Source: Spirodela intermedia
Lineage: Eukaryota > Streptophyta > Magnoliopsida > Alismatales > Araceae
NCBI GenBank assembly: GCA_902729315.2
Contig: LR746268.1
Location: forward strand, 3,837,501 to 3,901,500
Direction of reading: 5' to 3'
Length of the DNA stretch: 64,000 nucleotides
Program-made: the position numbers and the translations under genes
Shown: one piece after another, positions 34,084 through 45,849 of the stretch
Position numbering within the stretch: position 1 is the stretch's first letter
How the letters are laid out: every line of letters begins with the position of its first letter
Notes under the pieces: generated by a model
Seen by the model: only the letters and a program-made list of their open reading frames with translations
Databases searched by the model: none
Told to the model about the DNA's origin: nothing

Positions 34084-34960
34084 CTATTTTGATTTTAATT
34101 TTCGTGAGAATAATTTCAACCTAGAATCATATAACCACACTTTTTCTCCAACATCAATTTTTTTTCTACTAATGTATTTATCATGAAAAGTTTTAGTTTT
34201 TTCTTTATATATTTTATGATTTTCATAAGCTTCATTCCTCAACTCCTCTAGTTCATGTAGCTGAAAAATTCTATGCCCACCAGCTGATTTTTCATCCATA
34301 CATAAATTTTTTATAGCCCATAATGCTTTATGCTCTATTTCCACAGGAAGATGACATGGCTTTCCAAAAATGAGATGAAATGGGGACATACCTATGGGAT
34401 TTTTATAAGCTGTTCTATAAGCCCATAGTGCATCTTGTAATTTCGTGGGTCAATCTTTCCTATCTGGTCTAACTATTTTTCTCAAAATTCTCTGAATTTC
34501 TCTATTTGCTACTTCAACTTGCCCATTTGTTTGGGGATGATATGAAGTGGCTACTCTATGGTGTACTCCATTCTTTTTCAACAGTTCTTTGAAATGTTTA
34601 TTTGTAAAATGTGTTCCTCTATCACTAATAATCACTTTAGGACATCCAAATCTTGAAAAAATATTTTCGTGCACAAATTTCATCATGATTTTATGATCAT
34701 TAGTTCTAGTAGGAATAGCTTCCACCCACTTCGACACATAATCAACAGCAAGCAAAATATATTCATATTTTTCAGCTGATGAGAGGGGACCCAAGAAATC
34801 TATTCCCCATACATCAAAAATTTCAACTACTAACATGTTACTCATGGACATTTCATCTTTTTTACTCATGTTACCTATAGATTGGCATGAAATACATGTT
34901 CTACTAAATTCTATAGAATCTCTAATGATTGTAGGCCAATAAAAACCATACTAAAAAAAT
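34084..34960 (-). pseudogene. Level-3 integrase
   Basis: The 34869-34450 frame carries the three catalytic acidic residues in context: WGIDFLGPLSS, VIISDRGTHFTNKHF and NGQVEVANREIQRIL. After a stop at about 34447 the frame resumes as [20 protein letters not shown] through [12 protein letters not shown], the C-terminal integrase domain. The stop and upstream breaks make it a pseudogene. Confidence 0.9.
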
Positions 34961-35154
34961 TTTGCAGCTATTTTTCGTCCAGAGAAATGTCCTCCACAGT
35001 TAGATGAATGACACATGTTAATAATGCTATGATATTCTTCTTCAGGAACACATCTCCTTAAAATTTGATCATTGCCCAAGTAATATAAATTAGGATCATG
35101 TGAAAAATAATTTCTAATCTTAGAAAAAAAATGATTTTTTCTGTTCTTATCCCA

Positions 35155-35760
35155 CTATTTTGGAGTTTTTCCAGAAACCAGAACATTAACAATATATGCA
35201 TACCATAGTGATGGTTGATGTTGAGCTGCCATTAATTGTTCATCTGGAAATGTGTCTTGTAAAGGTGCTGCATTTATTCCTGTATCACTTAATCTAGAAA
35301 GATGGTTAGCAACAACATTCTCGAAACCTTTTTTATCTTGTATTTCTAAGTCAAATTCTTGCAACAATAAAATTCATCTTAATAAACGTGGTTTTACATC
35401 TTTCTTTTTTAATAGATATTTTAATGCTGCATGATCAGTATAAATAATAATTTTAGCTCCCAAAATATATGATTTAAACCTTTCTAATGAAAATACTACA
35501 GCTAACAACTCTTTTTCAATCGTGGTATAATTTAATTGAGCATCAGATATAGTTTTACTAGCATATGAAATTACTATAGGTTTTGACTCTTTTGTTTGTC
35601 CTAGAACGGCCCCCACTGCATAATTCGATGCATCACATATTATTTCAAAGGGAAGGGACTAATCAGGAGCTTGTAAAATGGGTGCCTCAATAAGTAATCT
35701 TTTTATTTTAGAAAAAGACTCAAAAAATTTCTCATCAAAATTAAAAGGCACATCTTTAGA
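35155..35760 (-). pseudogene. Level-3 RNase H
   Basis: Readable: MGAVLGQTKESKPIVISYAS, LNYTTIEKELLAVVFSLERF and IIYTDHAALKYLLKKKD, then the linker LLQEFDLEIQDKKGFENVVA and NHLSRL. One frame interruption near 35370. Confidence 0.88.
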
Positions 35761-35851
35761 TAATTAATAACATGGTGAGAGGTTTAGAAATTTTCAAAAA
35801 ATCCTAAATAAATTTTCTATAATAACCTACATGACCCAAGAAAGATCTAAT

Positions 35852-36480
35852 CTATTTTACTGAATTTGGAGGTTTCATTTTAGATATAATATCAATTTTT
35901 GCTCTATCCACCTCTAAACCCCTTTCACTCACAATATGACCCAACACAACTCCCTCTTTAACCACAAAATATGATTTCTCCCAACTCAAAACTAATTTTT
36001 TCTCTATGCATTTCTCAAGTACATGTTGTAAATGATTTAAGCATTCATCAAATGATTCACCAAAAATAGAAAAATCGTCCATAAAAATTTCCATGCATTT
36101 TCCAATCATATCAGAAAAAATAGACAGCATACATCTTTGAAATGTGGTTGGAGCATTACACAGGCCAAAAGACATGCGTTTAAAAGCAAAAGTACCAAAT
36201 GAAGAAGTGAAAGTTGTTTTTTCTTGATCTAAAGGGTTTATATAAATTTGATTATAACCAGAGTATCCATCCAAAAAATAAAAAAAGTTTTTTTCCAACT
36301 AATTTTTCTAGAATTTGATCAATAAATGGTAGAGGAAAATGATCTTTTCTAATAACTGAATTTAATTTTCTATAATCAATGCAAACTCTCCAACTAGTAG
36401 TTAGTCTTGTTTGTATTTCATCCCTATTTTCATTTTTTATAACCGTGATCTCTGATTTTTTTGGCACTACTTGTGTAGAA
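35852..36480 (-). pseudogene. Level-3 reverse transcriptase
   Basis: Contains TSWRVCIDYRKLNSV, FLDGYSGYNQIYINPLDQEK, FGLCNAPTTFQRCML, the catalytic FMDDFSIFG, and GHIVSERGLEVDRAKIDIIS. This spelling (FMDD, EKTTFT) is typical of the Athila lineage. A frameshift near 36290 separates the two main ORFs. Confidence 0.92.
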
Positions 36481-36761
36481 CTAACCTATTTGCTATCTGA
36501 AATAGGATAAATAATATCAGCAGCCAGCTATTTTAAAATTTCTTTTTTTACAATTTTTATCATGTTAAGATTTAATCTTCATTGTGGTTCCCTACTAGTT
36601 CTAGCTCCTTCCTCTAGATATATACTATGCATGCATACACTCATATCAATGCCCCTTAGATCATCTATTGTCTAGCCCATAGCCTTCTTATTTTTTCGAA
36701 GTACATCTAATAATTCTTCTTCTTGTTCATCACTCAAATCAGCTGCAATAATAACAAGAAA

Positions 36762-37495
36762 TTAATTATTTTCCTCCAAAAATATATATTTTAAACTAGA
36801 GGGAAGAGGTTTCAACTCTAAATTTAGATGATCTTCCTCTTTCTTTTCTTCTAAATTTATATTCTCTATTTCCTCTAATTCTTCCAGCACACAGACATCA
36901 ATAACATCTAGATCATCAAAATCATCTAGAAGACCTATGGTATGACAATCATATAGTTGGGATTTCTTAAGATCATTTGATATCTTAAAAATTTTAATTT
37001 CAATTGATTGATCTCCACATGAAATTTTCAAAATACCTGTGGGAAAATCAATATTCATCTTTACTGTATGCAAAAATGGTCTCCCTAGGATGATTGGTGT
37101 ATCATAAAACTATCCATTAAAATCTATTTCCATCACTACAAAATTAGTTGGAAATTTAGACCCTTTAACTGTTACTATCACATTTTCTAAAATACCTTTA
37201 GTATGTTTTATGGATCTATCAGTAAATTGTAAGGTAACAATAGAAGGTTTAAGATCAAAAATATTAAATTTATCACAAATGCATTCTGAAAAATAGATCC
37301 ATCAATATCACACGAAATTAAAAGGGCACATGTATCTCTCAATTTATATGGTAACTGATTTAATAATAATGCACTAGAATGCATAGATAATTTTTCTATT
37401 CTATGTGCCCTTTTTGGTGTATACATTTCTTTCAAAACTCTAGCATATTCAGAAATATGTTCAATGGCAATGAGTAAAGGAAAACTAACTTGCAC
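36762..37495 (-). pseudogene. Level-3 aspartic protease region, catalytic loop missing
   Basis: The region reads PLLIAIEHISEYARVLKEMY (the Athila pre-protease segment), SIFQNAF, then across a shift CDKFNIFDLKPSIVTLQF, ILGRPFLHTVKMNIDFPTG and SCGDQSIEIKIF. The DLGAS-type catalytic motif expected after FQNA-CD is absent, apparently by a short deletion. Confidence 0.75.
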
Positions 37496-38800
37496 ATCTT
37501 GTAAAATTTTCTTTATTTCTTTGTCTAGGCTCTAGAGCTTTAGGAAATAGAATGGTTGTCCTCTCTTTTGAAATTTCCTTGGTAGAATCTATAAAATCCT
37601 CTTCTACTCCTATTTGATTTTGTTTTGGGTTGTTCACATTTTCTTTTTCTTCTAATGTTTGGGGATAAGGATCAGATAAGATCTTACCACTCTTTAATGC
37701 ACTCACTATCCTAACATTTTCATTTCGTGGGTTTTTTCTTAGATTCATGCTACTAGACTCCCTTTGCTGAAATCCTATTGTTGGGCGGTTCCTTGGATTT
37801 TCTATGGGCTGACTAGGTAGCTGTCCTTCTTCTCTCTTATTCCCAAGAGCCTCTATAATTTGTTTCTGGTGAAGCATCATTTGATTCATAGTTTGTTGCA
37901 TCATTTGGCTCATTTGCTGCATCATTTCCAAAGCATTAGGTTGGATTTGAGATGACTGATTTTTCTAAAATCTATTTTCTTATTTTGGACGAAATTCAAA
38001 GTTTGAATTGGGTCTAAGTGCTTCTAGATTTTGAATATTATTTGGGTCTCTCTATGAAAAATTATTCCTCCAATTAGGATTATAAGAATTTGAAAAAGGC
38101 TCCCTATTTCTATTAAAATCGTGAGCTACTTGCACTTGTTCTTGCATAGGGTGAAATGATTGATCTAAAATATAACATTGAAATTCAGAATAATCATTTT
38201 CACTATACATAGGACATGTACTATTCGAATTAAGTTGAGGGTTAAAAGACTTTCTAATATTGTTAATAAGTAAATTAATTTTTTTTAATCTTTGATTAAT
38301 CTGATTAACCTCATTTCTAAGTTTAGAATCATCATCATGATGTAATTTATAAATTCCTCTCTTCTTATCCCTGTCATATAATTCAAAAGAAGCTTGATCT
38401 CTAGAATTTTTACTTAAATTCTCATAAAGACTGTAAATCTCATCAGGAGTTTTCTCTATAAAAGCTCCTCCACATATAGAATCAATCATATTTCTATGTT
38501 GTTCTAATAATCCATCATAAAAAATTCTATTGAGTTGCCACTTGGGTATAGCATGATGAGGATACTTTCTAAGTAAATCTTTAAATTTTTTCCATGTCTC
38601 ATGCAAAGTTTCTCCTGGTCTTTGAGAAAAACTCTATATATATTTTCTCATATTTTGAGTTTTTCTTAAGGGATAAAATTTTTGAAGAAAATCCTATTCT
38701 ATATCTTTCCAGCTAGTTAATTCTCTATCTAATGTGGATAGTCAATTACTAGCTTTGTCCCAAAGTGTATGAGGGAATAATTTCATCTTAAAAATTTCCA
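37485..38800 (-). pseudogene. Level-3 gag
   Basis: The ORF at 38606-38052 reads MHETWKKFKDLLRKYPHHAI, YDGLLEQHRNMIDSICGGAF and IEKTPDEIYSLYENLS, the Athila/Tat gag pattern. The second ORF (37931-37485) has a Met/Gln-rich MMQQMSQMMQQTMNQMM segment, probably coiled coil. Stops separate the pieces. Confidence 0.88.
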
Positions 38801-38878
38801 GTGTAACTTGAGGGAGATTAACTAAATCACATATCATATGAAATTTTTACAAGAAAATATTAAATATTATGCAATACA

Positions 38879-38896
38879 TCCCTGACAATGGCGCCA
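38879..38896 (-). other. Primer binding site, tRNA-Asp type
   Basis: TGGCGCCATTGTCAGGGA on the minus strand, five bases inside the 5' LTR end. It matches the TGGCGCCGTTGCCGGGGA site (tRNA-Asp 3' end) at 15 of 18 positions. Confidence 0.75.
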
Positions 38897-38901
38897 AAAT
38901 T

Positions 38902-41900
38902 TCACGTGACTTAGTCGTTGTATATTAAATCACGTAAATATAAAATTTATAAAACTAGAAAATACAAATTGTTGGATATTTAGAAGTATTTCTAAATAAA
39001 TATATCAATTATAATTCAATAAAAATTCCAAAAAATAGCGGTAATTTTCTAGGTCAATCATAGGAATGTAAATAATATCTGGTAATTATTCAGAATTTTT
39101 CTTAATGAATACGATTTTCTATGAATTTTATACTAAGAAATAAAAAGGAAATATATTTAAAATTCACGAAAAAGAGAAATAAGGGCATGGACGTCAAGAT
39201 GACGTCAGCACCCAGCGAGTGCGAATCGAGCGGAAACAGAGTTCTGCCCGGCGATTCTTACGTAAGCGATTACAGATGATTTAATTAATCAAATTCAGAT
39301 ATGTAAAAGTCGGAAGAATCGTAATAGAACAAAGTATATTTTGGTAAATGACGTGACTCAGTCGTTGTACGTTAAATCACGCAAATATAAAATTTATAAA
39401 ACTAGAAAATACGAATTTTCGGATATTTAGAAGTATTTCAAAATAAATATATCAATTATAATTCAATAAAAATTCCAAAAATAGCGGTAATTTTCCAGGT
39501 CGATCACAGGGATGTAATATAATATCTGGTAATTATTCAGAATTTTTCTCAATGAGTATGATTTTCTTACGAATTTTATACTAGGAAATAAAAAGGAAAT
39601 ATATTTAAAATTCACGGAAAAAAAGAAATAAGGGTGCGGACGTCAAGATGACGTCAGCGCCCGGCGAACGCCAATCAGGCGAAAGCAGAGTTCCGCCCGG
39701 CGATTCTTACGTAAGCGATTAGAGACGATTTAATTAATCAAATTAAGATCTGTAAAAGCCGGAAGAATCATAATTTAACGAAGTATAGTTTGGTAAATTA
39801 AAATCACACAAAGTATCACTAAATGAAGTGTAAATTAAATTGAAAGCAGGAAAACAGAGTTCCGGCGTCGCGACGGCGATGCGTCGGCGATGCACCGGAA
39901 TCCTGAGCGTTCGGGAGGATCGTCGTGCAGTGTCCACAGCCTCGAAGGCTCTCCTTGGACAAAGACGACGTGGGCAATCTCTAGATCTTCTCACGAAGTC
40001 TAGAGACTAATGAAGTGGGTCGTCGAATCGTCTCTGGCGGCTGTCACCCGGCGGAGCGGAAAAATGGCGACTTTGCGGCTCTCCAGCGACTGTCACCTGA
40101 CGGAGAGGAGCTGGATGGAGGTGGGGCGCGTGTTAGGGAGCTTAATCCTCAGGTCCGCGCAGCAAGAGGAGGCTCTTCATCGCATCTGGTACGCTCTCAG
40201 GAGGTGGCGACTAGTTTCCTGGCGGATCGTCCTCTTCCCGACGACGGCTTGTTCGTCGATTAATCGGAGATGATTTACTCAATGGATTCGCGATCCTTTT
40301 ATCGCGAATCGTTCAGCAATTTTAGTAGCAATGCTCCGCGAATCGCGTTGACGAGATTTTCGCCGATGATCCAGCGATTCTCGTTGCTTAATCCTTCACC
40401 GGCGATCTGCAGGAAAGTTGCGATAATCAGATAAAAATATATGAATTTTGACTCTGGGAGGATTCGAACCCGTGCCGGTCGCCCCGCCTCTTCTGAGGAA
40501 GGTGTGGGTTTAGTCCCACATCAGTTGTACACCGAGTTTGTTAGCTTTGTGAGCAAAGTCTCTTCTCTCGCGTGTACGACCACTCCTTGCCCCACAGTCG
40601 GCTGGCCACCGGTGACGTGGAAGGGGAGTGGCGTACGCGTGCCTGTCAGTTCCCAAGCCAAGCCGCTCGAGCCCCTGCTCGCGGCTTACTCCCCGACTGT
40701 GCTTCCGACCCGCTTGCGGGCTTGGCTGGCCGGCGGGTACCCCCATTTTTGCAATATTTTATTTTTATTTCTAATTCTTCGTTTATCTCAAAAGTAAGAC
40801 TGTAAAAATCGTATAAAATCACATAATTACCCAAAAATTCACGTTAATCAATTGAAAACCAAAAATCATTCTTTAACACAAATATAAGTCTATTTATCAT
40901 GAGTTAAGGCTAAAACTATATTATTTACTAATTATTAACTCATGATAATGAAGACTTATCAGTAAATTAAAAAGACAAAAATTATCACTAAATGAAGCGT
41001 AAAGTAAATTAAAAGTAGGAAAATAGAGTTCCAACGTCCCGACGGCGATGCATCGACAATGTACCGAAATCCTAACTATTCGGGAGGATCGTTGTGTAGT
41101 GTCCACAGCCTCGAAGGCTCTCCTTGGACAAAGATGATGTAGGCAATCTCTAGATCTTCTCATGAATCGTCTCTGGCAGCTATCACCCGACGGAGTAGAA
41201 AAACAATGACTTTGCGGCTCTCCAACAGCTGTCACCCGACGGAGAGAAGTTGGATGGAGGTGAGGCGCGTGTCAGGGAGCTTCATCCTCAAGTCTGCACA
41301 GCAAGAGGAGGCTCTTCATCGCATCCGGTATGCTCTCAGGAGGTGGCGACTCATCTCTCGGTGGATTGTCCTCTTCCCGACAATGGCTTCTTCGTCGATC
41401 AATTGGAGATGATTTACTCAATGGATTCGTGATCCTTTTATTACTAATTGTTCAGCAATTTTAGTAGCAATGCTTTGCGAATCGCATTGACGAAATTTTC
41501 GCCGATGATCCAACAATTCTCGTTGCTTAATCTTTCACCAGTGATCTGCAAGAAAGTCACGATAATCAAATAAAAATATATGAATTTTGACTCTAAGAGG
41601 ATTCGAACCCGCGCCGGTTGCCCGCCTGTGAGGAAGGTGTGATGCGGGTTTAGTCCCACATTAGTTGTGTGCCGATTTTTTGGGCAAATATATAGTAATG
41701 TTAGCTTTGTAAGCAAAGTCCCTTCTCTCGCGTGTATGACCACTCCTTGCCCCATAGCCAGCTGGCCACCAGTGACGTGGAAGGGGAGTGGCGTACACGT
41801 GCCCCTATCGGTCCAAGCAAAGCCGCTCGAGCCCCTACTTGCAGCTACTCCCCGACTGTGCTTCCGACCCACTTGCAGGCCTGGCTAGCCGACGGGTCCC

Positions 41901-42119
41901 CCATTTTGTAATATTTTTATTTTTATTTCTTGTTCTTCATTTATTTCAAAAGTAAGACCGTAAAAATCGTATAAAATCACATTATTACCAAAAAATTCAC
42001 GTTAATCAACTGAAAACCACAAATCATTCTTTAATACAAATATAAGTCTATTTATCATGAGTTAAGGCTAAAACTATATTATTGACTAATTATTAACTCA
42101 TGATAATGAAGACTTATCA
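38902..42119 (-). repeat. 5' LTR (copy E) of the level-3 element, split by a solo LTR
   Basis: Outer LTR sequence is 38902-39348 plus 40967-42119, about 1.6 kb when the insert is ignored, matching the 3' LTR length. The terminal base pair next to the PBS is altered (plus strand TCACGTGAC instead of TGACGTGAC). Confidence 0.9.
39349..40961 (-). repeat. Solo LTR D inserted in the level-3 5' LTR
   Basis: Same family and orientation as its host LTR, TGACGTGACTCAGTCG to GACTTATCA, TSD GTAAA at 39344-39348 and 40962-40966. The TATATAG of the USE block is deleted in this copy. Confidence 0.93.
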
Positions 42120-43263
42120 ACAACCATCCAGTCTTAATCATCCATCTTTTCCTAATCATGTATGTAAATTATAAAAATCACTTTATGGTCTTAAATAAGC
42201 CCCTCATGCATAGTTTCACAAACTAACATATCATCTTCAAACACTTGGTTTCATTGGTTCTAAAATAGATACATCTTTATATTATAAAAATGATTTTCTT
42301 AATCCAGTATTCAAATTACTAATTTACATAGATGACATGCTTATTCTTAGTCCTAAAAAAAATTGCATTGACACTATGATTAATTCTTTGCATGTGAATT
42401 TTGCTCTTCATGACTTAGGTCCAACCCACCATTTTCTTGGCATCAAATTTATTAAAAATAATTATGATTATATTTTATCTTATCAAAATACATCACCTCA
42501 TAATTACATTGTGCTGGGATGGATCAATGTAAACCACTTTCAACGTCATACTCTACTTCCTTCTCTCCTATTATGAATTCTTCTTCTTTAGTTGATTTTA
42601 CATTATATAGAAGCATAATAGGAGCACTACAATACTTAACCATCACGTGACCTGATATTTCCTTTGTTGTTAATAAAGCCTGTTAGAAGATGCATACACC
42701 AACATTTATTGATTGGATTAACCTCAAACATCTCCTTAGATATTTAAAAGGAAGCATTATGCATGGATTACAATTTTATAAAAATTCTGAAAAAGTAGTT
42801 TCAGCTTATAGTGATGTTGATTGGGCTGGCTCAAGAGAAGATCAAAGATCGACAAGAGGATATCTTATTTTCATAGGAAACAACCTGATCTACTCATCTA
42901 AGAAACAACCAACAATTGCTCGATCAAGTACAAAGGATGAATACAAAGCTTTGGCAAATACGACGGCAGAAATAACTTGGATTCACTGAAATCAATATTC
43001 AACTTTCATCTCCAACAACAATTCACTGCAACAACGTTGGAGTGACCTATCTAGCAACAAACCTGGTATTTCATTCACACATGAAACATGTGGAGATGAT
43101 TTTCACTTTGTATGTGAGAAAGTAGTGTCTAAGCAATTACAAATCTCCTTCATTTCAAGCACTCATCAGTTACCAAATGCTTTGACAAAACCTTGACAAA
43201 GAAATGCTTTCTCTGGATCAGAAATAAGTTTTGCATCGTTCCAATCCTTAGCTTGCAGGGAGA
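42120..43263 (+). pseudogene. Copia reverse transcriptase C-terminal half and RNase H
   Basis: After TSD ACAAC, RT resumes with KSLYGLK, LLIYIDDMLILSPK (catalytic YIDDM) and ALHDLGPTHHFLGIKF. RNase H is at about 42690-42989: LKHLLRYLKGSIMHGLQFY, YSDVDWAGSREDQRSTRGY and SSKKQPTIARSSTKDEYKAL. The Q-rich end and a GCAGGGAGA polypurine tract precede the 3' LTR. Confidence 0.88.
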
Positions 43264-43575
43264 TGTTAAGGAAATTCAAGATGACGGTACTACAGTAAAA
43301 CAAAGTAACTGCCAACTGACTGTTCGGCCGATTGGAAGAGAGAATGACTGCTCGTCAACTCACTTAAAACAGGAAACCACCGATCCAACAGTTATTAAAG
43401 ATTGGTGGACCAATGCTCACTAATCCAATGGTTCTAACTTAGAACCTTATAAATAGAACACTGTAAACACAAAATAGTTTAATGCAATTCATTTTTCGAT
43501 TCCTCTCTTCCACTATTTCTTTCTCTCTCTCTCTCTCCCTTTCTCTTCCTCTCTCCTGTTCTTGAATTCTTCACA
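43264..43575 (+). repeat. 3' LTR of level-2 copia
   Basis: 312 bp, TGTTAAGGAAATTC to TTGAATTCTTCACA, followed by TSD GTGCA. Confidence 0.92.
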
Positions 43576-44480
43576 GTGCAAAATCAAGGAGTTCATGGCT
43601 CAATGTCCAGTCTGTCAACAGAACAAGAACGACTCCTTATCTCTGGTGGGGTTACTCCAACCCCTGCCGATTACAGTACGGATTTGGGCGGACATCACCC
43701 TCAAGTTCATTGAAGGACTGCCCCGCTCTAACAACTTCAATGCCATATTAGTCGTCGTAGATAGACTAAGTATGCACACTTCATTCCTCTAAAACACCCG
43801 TTCAATGCCACATTAGTCGTCGTGGTCTCAAAGAAATCATCCGGTTGCATGGATTCCCCGAGTCTATCATTTCTGACAAGGATCAAATATTCATGAGTTT
43901 CTTTTGGAGGGAATTATTTAAGCTTTCTGGTACCTCTCTGCGGCGGACCAGCTCGTATCACTCACAGGTCGACGGATAGTTGGAGTTTTTCAACCGAAGC
44001 TTAGAAACTTACTTACGATGTTTTTTAAGAGATCGACCGCATCAATGGAGCACTTGACTAGCATGGCCCGAGCTCTAGTTCAATACCAAATTCAACATCT
44101 ATACCGAGACATCTCCATTCAAAATCGTGTATGGACGCAACCTCCCGCCTTACTGCAGTACAAGTCAGGAGAGGCAGTCATGGCGGACCTCAACCAGCTC
44201 CTACAAGAGCAGGATGAGGCCCTGGAACAATTAAAGCAGCACCTAGCACAGGCACCGGCGCCGTGATATGGAATTTAACCCAGAAGACCTGGTTTACCTT
44301 CGGTTGCAACCCTACAGGTGGCAGTCACTCGCCATATAACCCTACAAAAAACTTGCCTCAAGATTTCTTTGTCCGTTTAAGTTCCTAGAGCGAATTGACG
44401 CTGTGACATATCGTCTAGAATTACCGCCGAAAAAAGCGGCCATCCTCCCTGTATTCCATGTGTCCTAGTTGAAGCCGGCC
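43576..44480 (+). pseudogene. Level-1 gypsy integrase core and C-terminus
   Basis: Resumes after the copia with IKEFMAQCPVCQQNKND (second half of the HHCC zinc finger), then ADITLKFIEGLPRSNNFNAI and LVVVDRLS. Later pieces include LLQYKSGEAVMADLNQLLQE and a degraded GDLVYLRLQPY-like segment near 44280. Several frameshifts. Confidence 0.85.
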
Positions 44481-44700
44481 AAAGGAGCAGAACTCCGTGA
44501 GCCCATCAGTCCACTCCGCTTAAACGAGGAACTGTCATGGACGGTAGAACCCACAGAAGTTCTGGAAGGAGCTCCCTCCGTCACAGGACCTGAGGTCCTA
44601 ATCAGTTGGAAAGAGCTCCATCCGTCAGAGGCAATGTGGAAGAAAACACGGAGCCTCCGACATCAGTTTCTTGAATTTGACCTTGACGACAAGGTTAATG
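44481..44700 (+). pseudogene. Chromodomain-like C-terminus of the level-1 integrase
   Basis: An open frame reads EPTEVLEGAPS, PEVLISWKELHPSEAMWKK and FLEFDLDDKVN. The V-LI-W--L---EA-WE--------P-F-LEDK pattern is the chromodomain-type tail of plant chromoviruses, which targets integration. Confidence 0.7.
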
Positions 44701-44716
44701 CCTTTGGGGGGAGTAT
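44701..44716 (+). other. Polypurine tract of level-1 gypsy
   Basis: CCTTTGGGGGGAGTAT directly upstream of the 3' LTR. Confidence 0.8.
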
Positions 44717-45124
44717 TGTCGTGGCTCTGATCATGGATTCTCCCCCTCCCGTGGACAGAGTTTGGGTCGGGCGCAAGGGAACAACGGGATCCGTCATTTA
44801 GAGATAGGCATCCTGACCGTCTATAAAGAAGCAGACCCCAGCACGAGAGAGGGGGAGAAGAAGATTGATTGAATATAGACTCCTGCGAGGAGAAAAGGAG
44901 AATAGCGATCTCCAATCAGCTACCCGGATGACTTTTGGAGTTCCTGTAGTTATTCCTCTTCATTTCCTATCATCCCAACTCTTCCCCGCTCCTTTCCCAC
45001 TGATCTGTTGTCACTCCCTTTCCCCTACTGTAAAACTCTGTTCGCAGAGTTTATTTGATGTTAAAGGGACAGATTTTCTGTTAACCATCGCATCTGTTCC
45101 ACTCCCAATGTTGGGTTTGCATCA
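44717..45124 (+). repeat. 3' LTR of level-1 gypsy
   Basis: 408 bp, TGTCGTGGCTCTGATCATGG to GGGTTTGCATCA, followed by TSD TGTCC. Confidence 0.9.
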
Positions 45125-45129
45125 TGTCC

Positions 45130-45849
45130 ACCCACCGAAGCAGCCACCAGTGGCAGCAAAAACCACCTGAAGATTTGTCAAGGATCCAAGGTAAAGATGA
45201 GGCTACATTGATCCAGTAATCTGGTGTTTCGAGTGTCTATGCCTGAAAAATGTGTGGAAAAAAGTTAGGCATGTGGTAGAGGCATGAAAGAAAGGTATTT
45301 CTCTTTTCATAGCGTCTTAAGCAGAAGCGTAAGGGTTAAATACTTTAGTCATTTGTAAAGTTGGGAGTTCAACATCAGTTATCATTACCTTCGTAATCAT
45401 AAATAGATTAATTTCCTAATTTTGACCTTTTGGAGTTTTAATTTTGAAAGACTTGGAAGGAATCAATATATGAATGAATGAAGGCCGCTGAGACGGACAA
45501 TTTCTCTTACATTCGTAGTCCATCAACTAGATTAATTTCCTAAGTTTGACCGTTTGGAGTTTTAGTTTTGAAAGACTTGGAAGGAATCAAGATATGAATA
45601 AATGAAGGCCGCTGAGACGTGAACAACCTCTCTCTCTCTCTTACTTGCTGCAAGCTTGAGAGCTCTAGAAGAATGCCAGGCATGACTAGGGCGCAGAAGC
45701 TCATTAGATGTCATAAATAGCACGCTTTCAACTTTCTACATGAGAAGGATACTATAAAATTCCCCGATCCCACTCCAAACAGCCCCTCTCTGCCTTACCC
45801 AAGAGCTGTCGAACTGCATGGAACAGGAAGCCACGGATGCACCCATATT
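45130..45849. other. Spacer between the nest and the PsbQ-like gene
   Basis: The first about 90 bp look like continuation of the sequence interrupted at 17272. The rest is the 3' flank of the minus-strand PsbQ-like gene and includes a 124-bp tandem duplication. No gene seen. Confidence 0.5.
45405..45620. repeat. Tandem duplication, period 124 bp
   Basis: AGATTAATTTCCTAA starts at 45405 and again at 45529. The two units share GGAGTTTTA, GAAAGACTTGGAAGGAATCA and GAAGGCCGCTGAGACG. The second unit is incomplete. Confidence 0.9.

Larger units (their letters stand above)
30715..42119 (-). mobile_element. Level-3 Athila-like Ty3/gypsy retrotransposon with both LTRs
   Basis: Minus-strand element with 5' LTR 38902-42119 (interrupted) and 3' LTR 30715-32303. 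TSD ACAAC at 30710-30714 and 42120-42124. PBS of tRNA-Asp type, gag, PR, RT, RNase H, INT, a long 3' non-coding part and a PPT are all present in Athila/Tat order. Ignoring the nested solo LTR the unit is about 9.8 kb. Coding regions are recognisable but carry in-frame stops and a damaged protease, so it is not autonomous now. It is the only copy of its family in the window with two LTRs and an interior. Confidence 0.93.
22589..43575 (+). mobile_element. Level-2 Ty1/copia retrotransposon, interrupted by nested insertions
   Basis: LTRs at 22589-22891 and 43264-43575, both starting TGTTAA and ending CTTCACA. TSD GTGCA at 22584-22588 and 43576-43580. The PBS is the canonical TGGTATCAGAGC. Domain order is gag with CCHC knuckle, PR, INT, RT, RNase H, the copia order. 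INT is split by a roughly 4.7-kb composite insertion (24.8-29.5 kb) and RT by the Athila-like element at 30715-42119. Multiple stops make it non-functional. Confidence 0.92.
17278..45124 (+). mobile_element. Level-1 Ty3/gypsy chromodomain retrotransposon, interrupted by nested insertions
   Basis: Complete but dead LTR element. LTRs are at 17278-17760 and 44717-45124. The 5-bp target duplication TGTCC is present at 17273-17277 and 45125-45129. Order on the plus strand: initiator-Met-type PBS, gag, PR, RT, RNase H, INT and a C-terminal chromodomain-like segment, which indicates a chromovirus lineage. Every domain carries stops or frameshifts. An unidentified insertion of about 0.95 kb splits RNase H. 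A Ty1/copia element (22589-43575), itself full of insertions, splits the integrase zinc-finger region. The element proper is only about 6.9 kb of this span. Confidence 0.9.
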
